Position numbers and translations under genes: made by a program
The notes under the pieces: generated by a model
What the model saw: only the letters and a program-made list of their open reading frames with translations
What the model was told of the DNA's origin: nothing
Database searches by the model: none
DNA from: Agrobacterium tumefaciens
GTDB taxonomy: Bacteria; Pseudomonadota; Alphaproteobacteria; Rhizobiales; Rhizobiaceae
Length of the DNA stretch: 64,000 nt
Assembly (NCBI RefSeq): GCF_013337285.1
Contig: NZ_SUPW01000003.1
Span: 372,001 to 436,000, forward strand
Reading direction: 5' to 3'
In this document: piece by piece, positions 22,855-32,260 of the stretch
How positions within the stretch are numbered: the first letter of the stretch is position 1
How the letters are laid out: each line of letters begins with the position of its first letter

Positions 22855-24939
22855 TCAGACCAGACCAAGCGCCGTGAGGGCTAGGTCGATGGCCTTGATG
22901 CCGATGAAGGGAACGATGATGCCGCCGAGACCATAAATGACCAAGTTGCGCGACAGCAGCGCGCCGGCGCCGATCGGGCGGTATTTCACGCCCTTCAACG
23001 ACAGCGGGATAAGCGCGATGATGATCAGCGCATTGAAGATGATGGCCGACAGGATCGCGCTCTGCGGCGTCGAAAGCCCCATGACATTGAGAACGCCAAG
23101 CTGCGGATAGAGCACCAGGAACATCGCCGGGATGATGGCGAAATATTTGGCGATATCGTTGGCGATGGAGAATGTCGTCAGCGCGCCGCGCGTCATCAGC
23201 AACTGCTTGCCGATTTCGACGATCTCGATGAGCTTGGTCGGATCGCTATCGAGATCGACCATATTGCCCGCCTCACGCGCCGCCACCGTGCCGGTGTTCA
23301 TGGCGACGCCGACATCGGCCTGCGCCAGCGCCGGCGCGTCGTTGGTACCGTCTCCGCACATGGCGACGAGCTTGCCCTTGGCCTGTTCTTCGCGGATAAG
23401 TTCCAGCTTGTTTTCAGGCGTTGCCTGGGCAAGGAAATCATCGACACCGGCTTCCGCGGCAATGGCGGCAGCGGTCATTGGATTGTCGCCGGTGATCATC
23501 ACAGTGCGGATGCCCATGCGGCGAAGCTCCGCGAAACGCTCGCGAATGCCACCCTTGACGATATCCTTCAACTGCACGACGCCGAGCAGCTTTCCATCCC
23601 GCACGACGGCCAGCGGCGTGCCGCCGGTTTTGGCGATTTCTTCCGCAATGGTGCGGATATCGCGCGTGGCATCCGTTTCGTTTTTGACGGCAAGCACCGC
23701 ATTTCCGTGTTGCGTAACGCCGCCATCGACATAGGAAAGAACCGCATCGACGGCACCCTTGCGAATGGAAGAGCCCTCGAAATCGACGCCGCTCATGCGG
23801 GTCTGGGCGGTGAAGGGCACGAAGGTGGCGTGCAGCTTCTGCATGTCACGGGCGCGGATGCCGTATTTTTCCTTGGCGAGAACGACGATGGAGCGGCCCT
23901 CCGGCGTTTCGTCGGCAAGTGAGGCAAGTTGTGCGGCATCGGCCAGATCCTGCTCGGAAACACCGGTGACCGGACGGAATTCGGTCGCCTGCCGGTTGCC
24001 CAGCGTGATGGTGCCGGTCTTGTCGAGCAGCAGTGTATCGACGTCACCGGCAGCCTCGACGGCGCGGCCGGACATGGCGAGCACATTGAAACGCACCAGC
24101 CTGTCCATGCCGGCGATGCCGATGGCGGACAGAAGAGCGCCGATGGTGGTGGGGATGAGCGTGACGAACAGCGCCACCAGCACGATGATCGGGATGGAGC
24201 CGCCGGCATAGGCCGCGAAGCTTGGAATGGTCGCGGTGGCGAGAACGAAGATCAGCGTCATGCCGGCGAGCAGAATGTTGAGTGCGATCTCGTTCGGCGT
24301 CTTCTGGCGTTCAGCGCCCTCGACCAGCGAAATCATCCGGTCGAGAAAGGTCGAGCCGGCAGCAGCGGTGATGCGAACCCTTATCCAGTCCGATAGAACC
24401 TGCGTGCCGCCGGTAACGGCCGAACGGTCGCCGCCGGATTCGCGGATAACAGGGGCGGATTCGCCTGTTATCGCTGCCTCGTTGACGGAAGCCACACCTT
24501 CGACGACTTCGCCGTCGGAGGGGATGATATCGCCGGCTTCGACGAGCACGACATCGTTGACCTTCAGACTGGTGCCCGCCACCATCTTATACTGGCTGCG
24601 GTCATCGCCGGTCAGCAGTTTCGCCTGGGTTTCGGTGCGGGTCCGGCGCAGCGAATCCGCCTGCGCCTTGCCGCGCCCTTCGGCAACGGCTTCGGCGAAG
24701 TTGGCAAACAACACAGTGAACCAGAGCCAGAGGTTGATCTGGAAGGAAAAGCCGAGATTTTCGCTGCCGATGATGAGATCACGGATGAACAGCACCGTTG
24801 TCAGCACCGATACTGTCGCCACGACGAACATGACCGGGTTGCGCGCCAGCGTGCGCGGATTGAGCTTTTTGAAAGCGCCGGCAATGGCCGGGATGAGGAT
24901 GCGAGAATCGAGGATGCTCGCTTGTTTGGACTGGCTCAT
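22855..24939 (-). CDS. kdpB: Potassium-transporting P-type ATPase catalytic subunit KdpB
   Basis: Protein of 694 residues, type IA P-type ATPase. Diagnostic motifs: TGESAPV (actuator), the phosphorylated Asp near residue 306 in [26 protein letters not shown], and [19 protein letters not shown]. About seven membrane helices. It hydrolyses ATP to drive potassium uptake through KdpA. It lies 44 bases after a 54-residue gene that separates it from kdpA, where most kdp operons have the two nearly adjacent. Confidence 0.97.
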   Translation of the reverse strand: MSQSKQASILDSRILIPAIAGAFKKLNPRTLARNPVMFVVATVSVLTTVLFIRDLIIGSENLGFSFQINLWLWFTVLFANFAEAVAEGRGKAQADSLRRTRTETQAKLLTGDDRSQYKMVAGTSLKVNDVVLVEAGDIIPSDGEVVEGVASVNEAAITGESAPVIRESGGDRSAVTGGTQVLSDWIRVRITAAAGSTFLDRMISLVEGAERQKTPNEIALNILLAGMTLIFVLATATIPSFAAYAGGSIPIIVLVALFVTLIPTTIGALLSAIGIAGMDRLVRFNVLAMSGRAVEAAGDVDTLLLDKTGTITLGNRQATEFRPVTGVSEQDLADAAQLASLADETPEGRSIVVLAKEKYGIRARDMQKLHATFVPFTAQTRMSGVDFEGSSIRKGAVDAVLSYVDGGVTQHGNAVLAVKNETDATRDIRTIAEEIAKTGGTPLAVVRDGKLLGVVQLKDIVKGGIRERFAELRRMGIRTVMITGDNPMTAAAIAAEAGVDDFLAQATPENKLELIREEQAKGKLVAMCGDGTNDAPALAQADVGVAMNTGTVAAREAGNMVDLDSDPTKLIEIVEIGKQLLMTRGALTTFSIANDIAKYFAIIPAMFLVLYPQLGVLNVMGLSTPQSAILSAIIFNALIIIALIPLSLKGVKYRPIGAGALLSRNLVIYGLGGIIVPFIGIKAIDLALTALGLV

Positions 24940-24983
24940 GAAGAGGCTCCAGCGTTTGAAACAGGGCGACCGATACCGGTCGA

Positions 24984-25148
24984 TCAGCCGTTAAGAACTT
25001 CGAGAGCGACGACGGCGGCGAACAGAGCCGCCATCATCGCAAGTATGAGATTGGAGGCGCACCAGCCGCCGGGACCGGCGCTCCTTTTGACGGGAGCACC
25101 AGTGCGGACAGGAAGGTTACGTCGGTGTCGGGGTGTGTCATTGGTCAT
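24984..25148 (-). CDS. Small membrane protein between kdpA and kdpB (54 aa)
   Basis: A 54-codon frame with ATG at 25148, nine bases after the kdpA stop, preceded by GAGGTGG seven bases from the start: a good ribosome site partly inside the kdpA stop region. The N-terminal half is basic ([19 protein letters not shown]); the C-terminal half is one hydrophobic helix ([20 protein letters not shown], about 33-52). Predicted inner-membrane microprotein with a cytoplasmic basic tail. I do not recognise a named family. The position suggests a Kdp complex accessory or assembly factor, which is inference. Confidence 0.72.
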   Translation of the reverse strand: MTNDTPRHRRNLPVRTGAPVKRSAGPGGWCASNLILAMMAALFAAVVALEVLNG

Positions 25149-25157
25149 GGCGCCACC

Positions 25158-26861
25158 TCAAAAGACCTGGCCCGCAGCCATCACCAGATGTTCCGCAACC
25201 GGACCCAGCGCCAAGGCTGGCAGGAAGGTCAGGCCGCCAACGATCAGGATCGTGCCGACGAGCAGGCCAACGAACAGCGGCCCATCCGTGGGGAAGGTGC
25301 CGGCCGAGGCCGGAACGGTCTTTTTGGTCACCAGCGAGCCGGCAATGGCGAGTGCCGGAATGATCACCAGAAAACGCCCCATCAGCATGCCGAAACCAAG
25401 GGTGATGTTGTACCAGGTGGTATTGCCAGTCAGGCCGCCGAAGGCCGAGCCGTTATTGGCGGCTGCGGATGTATAGGCATAGAGGATTTCGGAGAAACCG
25501 TGCGGCCCGGCCGTGCCGATCGACGCCACCGCCGATGGCAGGACCGTCGCCGTGGCGGTGAAAGCCAGCATGGCGAGTGGCAGGCAGAGAATGGCCAGAA
25601 CCGCCATCTTCATTTCCTTGGCCTCGATCTTCTTGCCGAGATATTCCGGTGTGCGCCCAACCATCAGACCCGCCACGAAGATGGCGATGATGATGAACAG
25701 CAATATGCCGTAAAAACCCGCGCCGACGCCGCCGACGATCACTTCGCCCAATTGCATGTTGATGAGCGGGATGAGACCGCCAAGCGCCGTGAAACTGCCA
25801 TGCATGGCATTGACTGCACCGCAGGATGCGGCTGTCGTGATGACCGCAAACAGCGACGAAAGCGCCACGCCGAAGCGAACCTCCTTGCCTTCCATGTTGC
25901 CGCCGGCAAGGCCAAAGCTGTGCATCAGCGGATTTCCGGCCGCTTCCGCCCAATAGGTGACCGCAACGCCGGCGATGAACAGCACGCCCATGGCGGCAAG
26001 GATCGCCCAGCCCTGGCGCTGGTTGCCCACCATGCGCCCGAAGACATTGGTGAAGGCCGCGCCGATCGTAAAGATCGACACCATCTGGATCATGTTGGAA
26101 AAGGCATCAGGGTTTTCAAACGGATGCGCGGAATTGGCGTTGAAAAAGCCGCCGCCATTGGTGCCAAGCATCTTGATCGCCAGCTGTGATGCCACCGGGC
26201 CGACCGCAATCGTCTGCTGCGCACCCTCGAGCGTTTGTGCCATGACATAGGCGCCGAGTGTCTGCGGCACGCCGAGCCACACATAAACAAGGGTCAGCAC
26301 GATGCAGAGGGGCAAAAGCACGTAGAGCGTCGCGCGGATCATATCCACCCAGAAATTGCCGATGGCCTTGCCCGAAGCGCGCGAAAAGGCGCGGATGAGA
26401 CCGATGGCGATTGCCATGCCCGTCGCGGCAGAAACGAAGTTCTGCACAGTAAGGCCGGTCATCTGGGTCAGATAGGACATGGTGCTTTCGCCACCATAGT
26501 TCTGCCAGTTGGTGTTGGTGACGAAGCTGATTGCCGTGTTGAAGGACAGCTCCGGCCCGACGGCCGGCATTTCCTGCGGATTATAGGGCAGCACGGCCTG
26601 AAAACGCATCAGCGTATAAAGCAGAGCAAAACCGAGGAGATTGAAGAGCAGCATGGAAAACGCATAGGTCGTCCAGTGCTGCTCCTCGCGCTCGCTTGTT
26701 CCGGCAAGGGCATAGAGGCCGCGCTCGACGGGTGCGAGAACCGGCGAAAGCAGGGTGCGTTCGCCACTAAAGACACGCGCCATATAGAAGCCGAGCGGCT
26801 TCACCAGCGCGACGACGATCCCGCAGAAAAGCAGAATCTGAAACCATCCAATGAGGGTCAT
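25158..26861 (-). CDS. kdpA: Potassium-transporting ATPase potassium-binding subunit KdpA
   Basis: Protein of 567 residues with about ten membrane helices and the repeated selectivity-filter motifs of the SKT superfamily, for example [19 protein letters not shown] and [19 protein letters not shown]. KdpA binds and conducts potassium with high affinity; KdpB energises it. It starts 34 bases after kdpF; the ribosome site is weak, suggesting translational coupling to the small genes upstream. Confidence 0.97.
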   Translation of the reverse strand: MTLIGWFQILLFCGIVVALVKPLGFYMARVFSGERTLLSPVLAPVERGLYALAGTSEREEQHWTTYAFSMLLFNLLGFALLYTLMRFQAVLPYNPQEMPAVGPELSFNTAISFVTNTNWQNYGGESTMSYLTQMTGLTVQNFVSAATGMAIAIGLIRAFSRASGKAIGNFWVDMIRATLYVLLPLCIVLTLVYVWLGVPQTLGAYVMAQTLEGAQQTIAVGPVASQLAIKMLGTNGGGFFNANSAHPFENPDAFSNMIQMVSIFTIGAAFTNVFGRMVGNQRQGWAILAAMGVLFIAGVAVTYWAEAAGNPLMHSFGLAGGNMEGKEVRFGVALSSLFAVITTAASCGAVNAMHGSFTALGGLIPLINMQLGEVIVGGVGAGFYGILLFIIIAIFVAGLMVGRTPEYLGKKIEAKEMKMAVLAILCLPLAMLAFTATATVLPSAVASIGTAGPHGFSEILYAYTSAAANNGSAFGGLTGNTTWYNITLGFGMLMGRFLVIIPALAIAGSLVTKKTVPASAGTFPTDGPLFVGLLVGTILIVGGLTFLPALALGPVAEHLVMAAGQVF

Positions 26862-26895
26862 GGTATTTTAACTTTCAATAGCCGCCGCTTCCCGA

Positions 26896-26985
26896 TCAGA
26901 AGCGTTCGGGGCGAATGAGAGCATAGGTGAGATAGGCGGCGATAAAGACGGTGACGGCACCGCTCAGGACATAGTCGAATATCAT
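26896..26985 (-). CDS. kdpF: KdpF small subunit (29 aa)
   Basis: A 29-codon gene, MIFDYVLSGAVTVFIAAYLT then YALIRPERF. A single membrane helix followed by the LxYALxRPERF C-terminus is the hallmark of KdpF, a lipid-like stabiliser at the edge of the KdpABC complex. It lies immediately upstream of kdpA and 12 bases after another microprotein gene. The upstream GGAGG gives a good ribosome site. Confidence 0.9.
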   Translation of the reverse strand: MIFDYVLSGAVTVFIAAYLTYALIRPERF

Positions 26986-26997
26986 CGCAGCCTCCGT

Positions 26998-27081
26998 CTA
27001 AAGCCGGCCGCAGGCGCGCGTATAGGCAAAGCAGAGGGCGAAGAACACCGTCGCTGCGCCGATCAGAACAAGGTCCATCAT
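26998..27081 (-). CDS. Kdp-associated single-helix microprotein (27 aa)
   Basis: A 27-codon gene, MMDLVLIGAATVFFALCFAY then TRACGRL, first gene of the kdp operon. ATG 27081 (or 27078) is preceded by AAGGAG at about 7 (or 10) bases. It is one hydrophobic helix ending in a short polar tail. I recall similar tiny ORFs with an AYxxACxRL-type end upstream of kdpF in other Proteobacteria, usually unannotated; this is from memory. A longer frame extending to 27216 ignores the ribosome site and covers a leader hairpin, so I reject that start. It may be a second KdpF-like peptide. Confidence 0.72.
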   Translation of the reverse strand: MMDLVLIGAATVFFALCFAYTRACGRL

Positions 27082-27302
27082 GATGGGACTCCTTTTTTCC
27101 ACAAGGAGCCGGACAGGAAGAAAAGCGCCGTCATGTGGGACGTCGCTTTTCATTCTTTCTGGCTCAGGAAGGGAACACCATCCCTTCCCGAGCAGAAGAA
27201 TGCACCCGAACCGCATAAAGGTTCGAGACGGCCTCAGAGGGAATAAAATAGGAATCCTATAGGAATTTCGATGCCCGCCAACACGGGCACCGCTGCCGTC
27301 TC
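27082..27302 (-). promoter_or_regulatory. kdp operon leader and promoter region with stacked hairpins
   Basis: This 220-base gap lies between the asparaginase stop and the first kdp gene. In transcription order (leftward) it holds TGCCCG N6 CGGGCA (27272-27289), a palindrome TCCTATAGGA (27255-27264) that could be an operator, a stem GGAAGGGA/TCCCTTCC (27167-27188), a near-perfect 12-base stem AAAAGCGCCGTC/GACGTCGCTTTT (27121-27150) followed by T-rich sequence, and CTCCTT/AAGGAG (27089-27108). In the last, the ribosome site of the first gene is paired. The arrangement suggests the leader controls transcription or translation. The KdpE site was not identified with confidence. Confidence 0.5.
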
Positions 27303-28256
27303 TTAGTGCGAGAGCGGCTCGCCGAAAGCGGAAACAATGGTTCCCACCGGGCTGTTGCCGGCCAGCAGCGCCGCCAGCAGAATGCGGGCCTGTCCCGGGC
27401 GAAGCGTGGAAGAATGCACGGCACCGGCCGCGACAAGGTCATGTCCGCCACCGCCGCCGCCATAACTTGCGACGAGACGGCCTTCCGGCACACGACTGGA
27501 AACGACGACAGGGACGCCGCGTTCCGCGCAGCGTTTTACCGCCTCGGCAATATCAGGATTGGCGTTACCCGAACCGAGCGCGGCGAGCACGATACCTCTA
27601 GCGCCCGCCTGCAGGCTCGCGTCGATATGGGCGGCGTCACAGCCGGGATGGATGGCGACGATATCAACCCTGATATCGGTGACGGGAGCAGCAAGGTTCG
27701 GCGCTGCGGCCTGAACCAGTGGTCGCGCCGAGCGGAAGGCGTCCGCCGCATCCGCACTCAGCTTGTAAAGCCCCCAGGCAGGCAGACAGCGACCGCCAAA
27801 GGAGAGAAGTACGCCCTTTGCGGCATTCTGCGGATCGAGCGCGGTTTTTATGGCCTGCGCCAGATTGGCGGGGCCGTCTGCATCCGGGTGGTCTGCCGTA
27901 AACTGCGCACCGGTGAAAACCACCGGCTTGGTGAGAACGTGCTGCAGATTGACGACCAGCGACGATTCTTCCATCGCGTCGGTACCATGGAGAACAACGA
28001 CGCCCGCCACCGCGGGGTCATTGAGTTCCACGCCTACCGCATCGCTGATGCGCTGCATGTCTGCCAATGTCAGGCTGGAGGAATCCTTCGCCATCAGATC
28101 GATCGGCTTCAGCCGGGCGCTGATCTGCGGCACCAGCGCCAGCAGGTCTTCGCCGGAAAGGCTGGGCGTACTGGCGCCATCGGCACCACGCCGGCTGGCG
28201 ATTGTGCCACCGGTGGCGATGACCGCCACCAGTGGAGTTTCACCCTGCCCGCTCAA
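27303..28256 (-). CDS. ansA: L-asparaginase
   Basis: Protein of 317 residues of the classical bacterial asparaginase family. The first catalytic Thr is residue 18 in ATGGTIAS; the second Thr/Asp pair is T92-D93 in [10 protein letters not shown]. It hydrolyses asparagine to aspartate and ammonia. No signal peptide, so cytoplasmic. The ATG overlaps the stop of the upstream permease gene (28253-28256), so the two are translationally coupled. With the divergent aspartase gene it gives the route asparagine to aspartate to fumarate plus two ammonia. It differs from the unrelated thermolabile Rhizobium etli asparaginase family. Confidence 0.92.
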   Translation of the reverse strand: MSGQGETPLVAVIATGGTIASRRGADGASTPSLSGEDLLALVPQISARLKPIDLMAKDSSSLTLADMQRISDAVGVELNDPAVAGVVVLHGTDAMEESSLVVNLQHVLTKPVVFTGAQFTADHPDADGPANLAQAIKTALDPQNAAKGVLLSFGGRCLPAWGLYKLSADAADAFRSARPLVQAAAPNLAAPVTDIRVDIVAIHPGCDAAHIDASLQAGARGIVLAALGSGNANPDIAEAVKRCAERGVPVVVSSRVPEGRLVASYGGGGGGHDLVAAGAVHSSTLRPGQARILLAALLAGNSPVGTIVSAFGEPLSH

Positions 28257-29713
28257 TGCGACGGCCCCGCGCCGGCCGCACGTTCAGCCGCCAGACGGTG
28301 GATACGATCGCGCAGCAGATACCAGCCGATGACCAGCGCCGGGATGATGACCAGCAGCGAAGCGATGGTCCAGGAGCCGACGGGATAATCGAACGCCATC
28401 AGCACCAGCACGCCGAACAGGAAAATCAGCGTGAGAATGCCGGTATAAGGCGCGCCGAACATGCGGAAATCCGGACGCGCGATTTCGCCGCGCTGCGAAA
28501 GCTGCCAGAGCTTCAACTGGCAGAGTACGATGACGGCCCATGCGCAGATGATGCCAAGCGCCGAGAGGTTAAGGGCGATTTCAAAGGCCGAAGCGGGAAC
28601 GACTGCGTTCAAGGCGACGCCGAGAACGGTAACGACGGCGGTAACCGCAATGCCGCCATAGGGCACGCCGGCCTTGTTCATCTTCGCAAGTGCGGCCGGA
28701 GCCGAGCCGGAAACCGCCATGGAATGCAGAATGCGCCCGGTGGAATAAAGACCGGCGTTGAGCGAGGAGAGCACGGCAGTCAGAACCACGAGGTTCATGA
28801 TCACGTCAGCGCCCTCTACGCCGATGGAGCCGAAGAAGGTGACGAACGGGCTCTCGCCCGCCTTGTAGGCGGTATAGGGCAGGAGCAGCGTGAACAGCAG
28901 CACCGAACCGACATAAAACACGACGAGGCGCAGAACGACGGCGCGGATGGCGCGGGGCATGACCTTGCGCGGGTCTTCGGTTTCTCCCGCCGCCGTACCG
29001 ATCAGCTCGATCGAGGCATAAGCGAAGACGACGCCCTGAATGATGACGAAGGCCGGAAGAATGCCGTTGGGGAAAAAGCCGCCATTATCGGTAATGAGGC
29101 TGAAACCGGTGACATGGCCCTCGATGGGCGTGCCGAAGATGACGAAATAAACGCCGACGACGAGGAAAATGGCGAGTGCCACCACCTTGATCAGGCTGAA
29201 CCAGAATTCCAGTTCGCCAAAGACCTTCACCGACAGCATGTTCATCGCCAGCACGACCAGAAGCGCCGTCATCGCGAAGACCCACTGGTCGATGCCCGCG
29301 AGCCACGGAACATATTGCTTGAAGAAATTCATGTAGAGGGCAACGGCGGTCACATCCGCCACCGAAGTCATCGCCCAGTTCAGCCAATACATCCAGCCGG
29401 CGGCAAAGGCCATTTTCTCGCCGTAGAACTCACGGGCATAGGAGACGAAGGAGCCGGAGCTTGGGCGGTGCATGATCAGCTCGCCAAGCGCGCGCAGCAC
29501 CAGAAACGCGAAGAAGCCGCAAAGCGCGTACACAAACACCAGTGCCGGACCCGCCTGCGCCAGCCGGCCGCCAGCGCCGAGAAACAAGCCCGTGCCGATC
29601 GCGCCGCCGATGGCGATCATCTGGATCTGCCGCGGCTTCAGGGCCTTGTGGTAACCGAGTTCTTCTTCGACGAAGACCTCACGCTCGGCAGATGCCGTTT
29701 TCCCAGAATGCAT
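28253..29713 (-). CDS. ansP: Asparagine/amino acid permease (AnsP/GabP type)
   Basis: Protein of 486 residues with about 12 membrane helices, member of the amino acid-polyamine-organocation superfamily. The N-terminal consensus [20 protein letters not shown] and [21 protein letters not shown] are typical of the AnsP/GabP/CycA group. Its overlap with an asparaginase gene and the divergent aspartase favour asparagine as substrate. It heads the ansP-ansA operon. TTGACG and TATGAG lie upstream with an operator-like element just after the -10. Confidence 0.88.
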   Translation of the reverse strand: MHSGKTASAEREVFVEEELGYHKALKPRQIQMIAIGGAIGTGLFLGAGGRLAQAGPALVFVYALCGFFAFLVLRALGELIMHRPSSGSFVSYAREFYGEKMAFAAGWMYWLNWAMTSVADVTAVALYMNFFKQYVPWLAGIDQWVFAMTALLVVLAMNMLSVKVFGELEFWFSLIKVVALAIFLVVGVYFVIFGTPIEGHVTGFSLITDNGGFFPNGILPAFVIIQGVVFAYASIELIGTAAGETEDPRKVMPRAIRAVVLRLVVFYVGSVLLFTLLLPYTAYKAGESPFVTFFGSIGVEGADVIMNLVVLTAVLSSLNAGLYSTGRILHSMAVSGSAPAALAKMNKAGVPYGGIAVTAVVTVLGVALNAVVPASAFEIALNLSALGIICAWAVIVLCQLKLWQLSQRGEIARPDFRMFGAPYTGILTLIFLFGVLVLMAFDYPVGSWTIASLLVIIPALVIGWYLLRDRIHRLAAERAAGAGPSH

Positions 29714-29820
29714 GGATTTATCCTCCCGATAAAACGCTTTTAATCGGCAATAAGCCGGAAATCAAAGTGGAACTGGCGCAGTCCCCAAGGCTGGAAATAT
29801 GGCCAGCATGCACAGGTGTG

Positions 29821-29839
29821 CTGTAAAGCTGCATGACAG
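29821..29839 (+). promoter_or_regulatory. Operator-like element A (ansP promoter)
   Basis: CTGTAAAGCTGCATGACAG. It matches the reverse complement of element B at 29932-29950 in 16 of 19 positions and lies near the predicted ansP transcription start. Likely bound by the adjacent GntR regulator. Confidence 0.6.
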
Positions 29840-29931
29840 ATTTTCGCCCCTCATAATGGCAGATAATGCCGTTCGTCAAGGGTATTCGACATGATTGACC
29901 TTCTCCTCAGCCCAGATTAAGGTCGAAAAAT

Positions 29932-29950
29932 CTGTAAGACAGCTTTACAG
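29932..29950 (-). promoter_or_regulatory. Operator-like element B (aspartase promoter)
   Basis: Plus-strand CTGTAAGACAGCTTTACAG; its first 11 bases form the palindrome CTGT-AAG-ACAG, of the kind bound by FadR-subfamily GntR regulators. It is 35 bases before the aspartase start and is an inverted copy of element A. Confidence 0.6.
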
Positions 29951-29984
29951 ATATAGCAACACTTAAAAGCCAGTGGAGGAAAAA

Positions 29985-31412
29985 GTGAGTGTGACGCGCA
30001 GGGAGCATGATTTGCTCGGAACGAAGGAAATTCCGGCGGATGTCTATTGGGGTGTGCACACCGCACGCGCGGTAGAAAACTTTCAGATCACCGGGGTGAC
30101 CATCGGCCACAACCCTTATCTCGTCCGGGGATTAGCCTATGTGAAGGAGGCGGCCGCACGCGCAAATCACGAACTCGGCCTGCTCGACACGGAACGAATG
30201 GAAGCGATCGCTGCGGCCTGCCGCGAAATTCGCGCAGGCGCGCTGCATGAGCAATTCGTGGTGGATGAAATCCAGGGCGGAGCCGGCACCTCCACCAACA
30301 TGAATGCCAATGAGGTCATCGCCAACCGTGCGCTTGAACTGCTTGGCCACGAAAAAGGCGACTATGCCCGCCTTCACCCCAACGACCATGTCAATCTCAG
30401 CCAGTCGACCAATGACGCCTATCCGACGGCGGTCAATGTCGGCCTGATCGAATCAATCGACGATCTGGCGGCCTCCATGGGCGTGCTGAAAGATGCTTTC
30501 GACCGCAAGGCACAGGAATTTGCCGGCTTCATCAAGATCGGGCGCACGCAATTGCAGGACGCCGTGCCGATGACGCTCGGCCAGGAATTCCGCACGTTTG
30601 TGGTGATGCTGGGTGAAGATCAGGCCCGCCTGATCGAATCCGCCGCCCTGCTGCACGAGATCAATCTTGGCGCCACCGCCATCGGTACCGGCCTTAATGC
30701 GCCGCGCGGTTATGCGGCGCTTGCCTGCCAGCATCTGGCAGCGCTAACCGGCCGACCGCTGGTAACGGCAGTAGACCTCATTGAAGCGACGCAGGATCCC
30801 GGCGCATTCGTGCATCTGTCCGGCGTGCTGAAGCGGGTGGCCGTCAAGCTGTCGAAAACCTGCAACGATCTTCGCCTGCTCTCCTCCGGCCCGCGCGCCG
30901 GCATCGGTGAAATCACCCTGCCGTCGGTTCAGGCGGGTTCCAGCATCATGCCCGGCAAGATCAATCCCGTCATTCCCGAAGTCGTCAATCAGGTCGCCTA
31001 TGCCGTCATCGGCAACGATATCACCATCACCATGGCCGCCGAAGCCGGGCAGCTGCAGCTGAACGCCTTCGAGCCGATCATGGTGCGCGCGCTGTCCCAG
31101 AGCATCAGCCAGCTCAGTGCCGCCTGCCGGACACTGGCGGAACGCTGCGTTGACGGCATCGTCGCCAACCCCACCATCATGGCGCAACGTGTGGAGGAAT
31201 CGATCGGTCTTGCCACCGCGCTCAATCCGCTGATCGGTTATTATGCGGCAACGGAGGTCGCGAAAGAGGCGCTGGCCAGCGGCCGCACCGTGCCGCAGGT
31301 GGTTCTGGAACGTGGATATCTGACGGAAGCGCAATTGCAGCAGGCGCTGAGCCCGCGGCACCTTGCCAACCTGCCGGCACTTACGGTTGACGAGCCCGAT
31401 CTTCTCCAATGA
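29985..31412 (+). CDS. aspA: Aspartate ammonia-lyase (aspartase)
   Basis: About 475 residues of the fumarase/aspartase superfamily, with the signature GSSIMPGKINPVIPE (about 319-333) and GAGTSTNMNANEVIANRALE near residue 95. It deaminates aspartate to fumarate and ammonia in the cytoplasm. I prefer GTG 29985, because GGAGGA at 29975-29980 is the only good ribosome site and would lie inside the coding region if GTG 29973 were used; GTG 29991 is also possible. It is divergent from ansP-ansA and its last 32 bases overlap the 3' end of the convergent GntR gene. It corresponds to ansB of the Rhizobium etli ans system. Confidence 0.93.
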   Translation: MSVTRREHDLLGTKEIPADVYWGVHTARAVENFQITGVTIGHNPYLVRGLAYVKEAAARANHELGLLDTERMEAIAAACREIRAGALHEQFVVDEIQGGAGTSTNMNANEVIANRALELLGHEKGDYARLHPNDHVNLSQSTNDAYPTAVNVGLIESIDDLAASMGVLKDAFDRKAQEFAGFIKIGRTQLQDAVPMTLGQEFRTFVVMLGEDQARLIESAALLHEINLGATAIGTGLNAPRGYAALACQHLAALTGRPLVTAVDLIEATQDPGAFVHLSGVLKRVAVKLSKTCNDLRLLSSGPRAGIGEITLPSVQAGSSIMPGKINPVIPEVVNQVAYAVIGNDITITMAAEAGQLQLNAFEPIMVRALSQSISQLSAACRTLAERCVDGIVANPTIMAQRVEESIGLATALNPLIGYYAATEVAKEALASGRTVPQVVLERGYLTEAQLQQALSPRHLANLPALTVDEPDLLQ

Positions 31413-32097
31413 TCGTCGTCACCACCTGCTTCACCTGCCCAAGGTGAAGCTCCATCGCTTCGCGCGCCTCGGGTGCTGAACCCCGCCGGATCGCTTCGAC
31501 GATCCGGCGGTGCTCGTAATTCGACGCAACGCGACGACCCGCCATCAGATTGACCATCTCGGATTGCTGAGACACAGCCTCGCGGGCATCAGCGACCACC
31601 TTGGCGAAGAGAGCATTGGCGGAAGCCTCCGCGATGGCGCAGTGGAATTGCCCATCCAGCAGCACCCAGGGGTGCGGCCTCTCTTCGACTTCCATCCTGT
31701 CGCAGAGGTGCAGCAATATCTCCAACTGGGCATCGGTGCGCCGGAGCGCCGCCCATCCGGCCGCCGGCACCTCGATGAAGGGACGCGCCTCGATCAGATC
31801 GCGGGCGGAATAAGCGCCGTAATTCAACTCGGAAGGCGGCGTCGGCGTCATCACATAGGTGCCGCTTCCGGTGCGGGTCTGCGTCAGCCCTAAAGTCTGG
31901 AGAGATCGCAAAGCCTCGCGAATGATCGGTCGGCTGACGCCATATCTTTGCGCCAGATGCGCCTCGGAAGGCAGCCGTGTACCGACCGCAATCTGCCCCG
32001 AGGTAATCGCTGAGCGGATATCTTCAAACACCGCTTCCGCGGCGTTCTTGCGATTGATCGGCTGTGCATCCGCAAGCCAATCCGACAACCCGCCCAT
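31381..32097 (-). CDS. ansR: GntR-family (FadR subfamily) regulator of asparagine use
   Basis: About 238 residues from ATG 32097, which has GGAGGG eight bases upstream; the frame stays open to 32139 without a better start. N-terminal winged helix (about 20-85, GTRLPSEAHLAQRYGVSRPIIREALRSL) and C-terminal FCD all-helical effector domain (about 105-225). Rhizobium etli has a GntR repressor AnsR of the ansPAB genes, and this gene borders the same set, so AnsR is the likely identity. The candidate operators are the paired elements at 29821 and 29932. Its 3' end overlaps aspA tail to tail. Confidence 0.82.
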   Translation of the reverse strand: MGGLSDWLADAQPINRKNAAEAVFEDIRSAITSGQIAVGTRLPSEAHLAQRYGVSRPIIREALRSLQTLGLTQTRTGSGTYVMTPTPPSELNYGAYSARDLIEARPFIEVPAAGWAALRRTDAQLEILLHLCDRMEVEERPHPWVLLDGQFHCAIAEASANALFAKVVADAREAVSQQSEMVNLMAGRRVASNYEHRRIVEAIRRGSAPEAREAMELHLGQVKQVVTTIIGEDRARQP

Positions 32098-32260
32098 CTT
32101 TAAACCCTCCGCACCCTCAATGTGCCTGCCATCCAGCAATGAAGGGATGGCCGCCGCTCACGCGGCTAAGCCGACCTTCCTAACACTATCCGGCCAGATG
32201 GAACAACGACGGCGGATATTTTTATCGGAGGAAGGAGGCGGCGACCGCTTCCTTCCAATA

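Noticed and set aside
27082..27216. Upstream extension of the 27-residue kdp peptide to 72 residues
   Set aside because: It would cover the leader hairpins and ignore the AAGGAG next to ATG 27081.
28232..29743. 503-codon plus-strand frame opposite the asparagine permease
   Set aside because: Extremely charged composition and no ribosome site; a shadow of the membrane-protein gene on the other strand.
32230..32256. Twelve-pair hairpin after the RND permease as a terminator
   Set aside because: The stem is strong, but no T run follows on the transcript strand and one pair is mismatched in the RNA, so I did not call a terminator.
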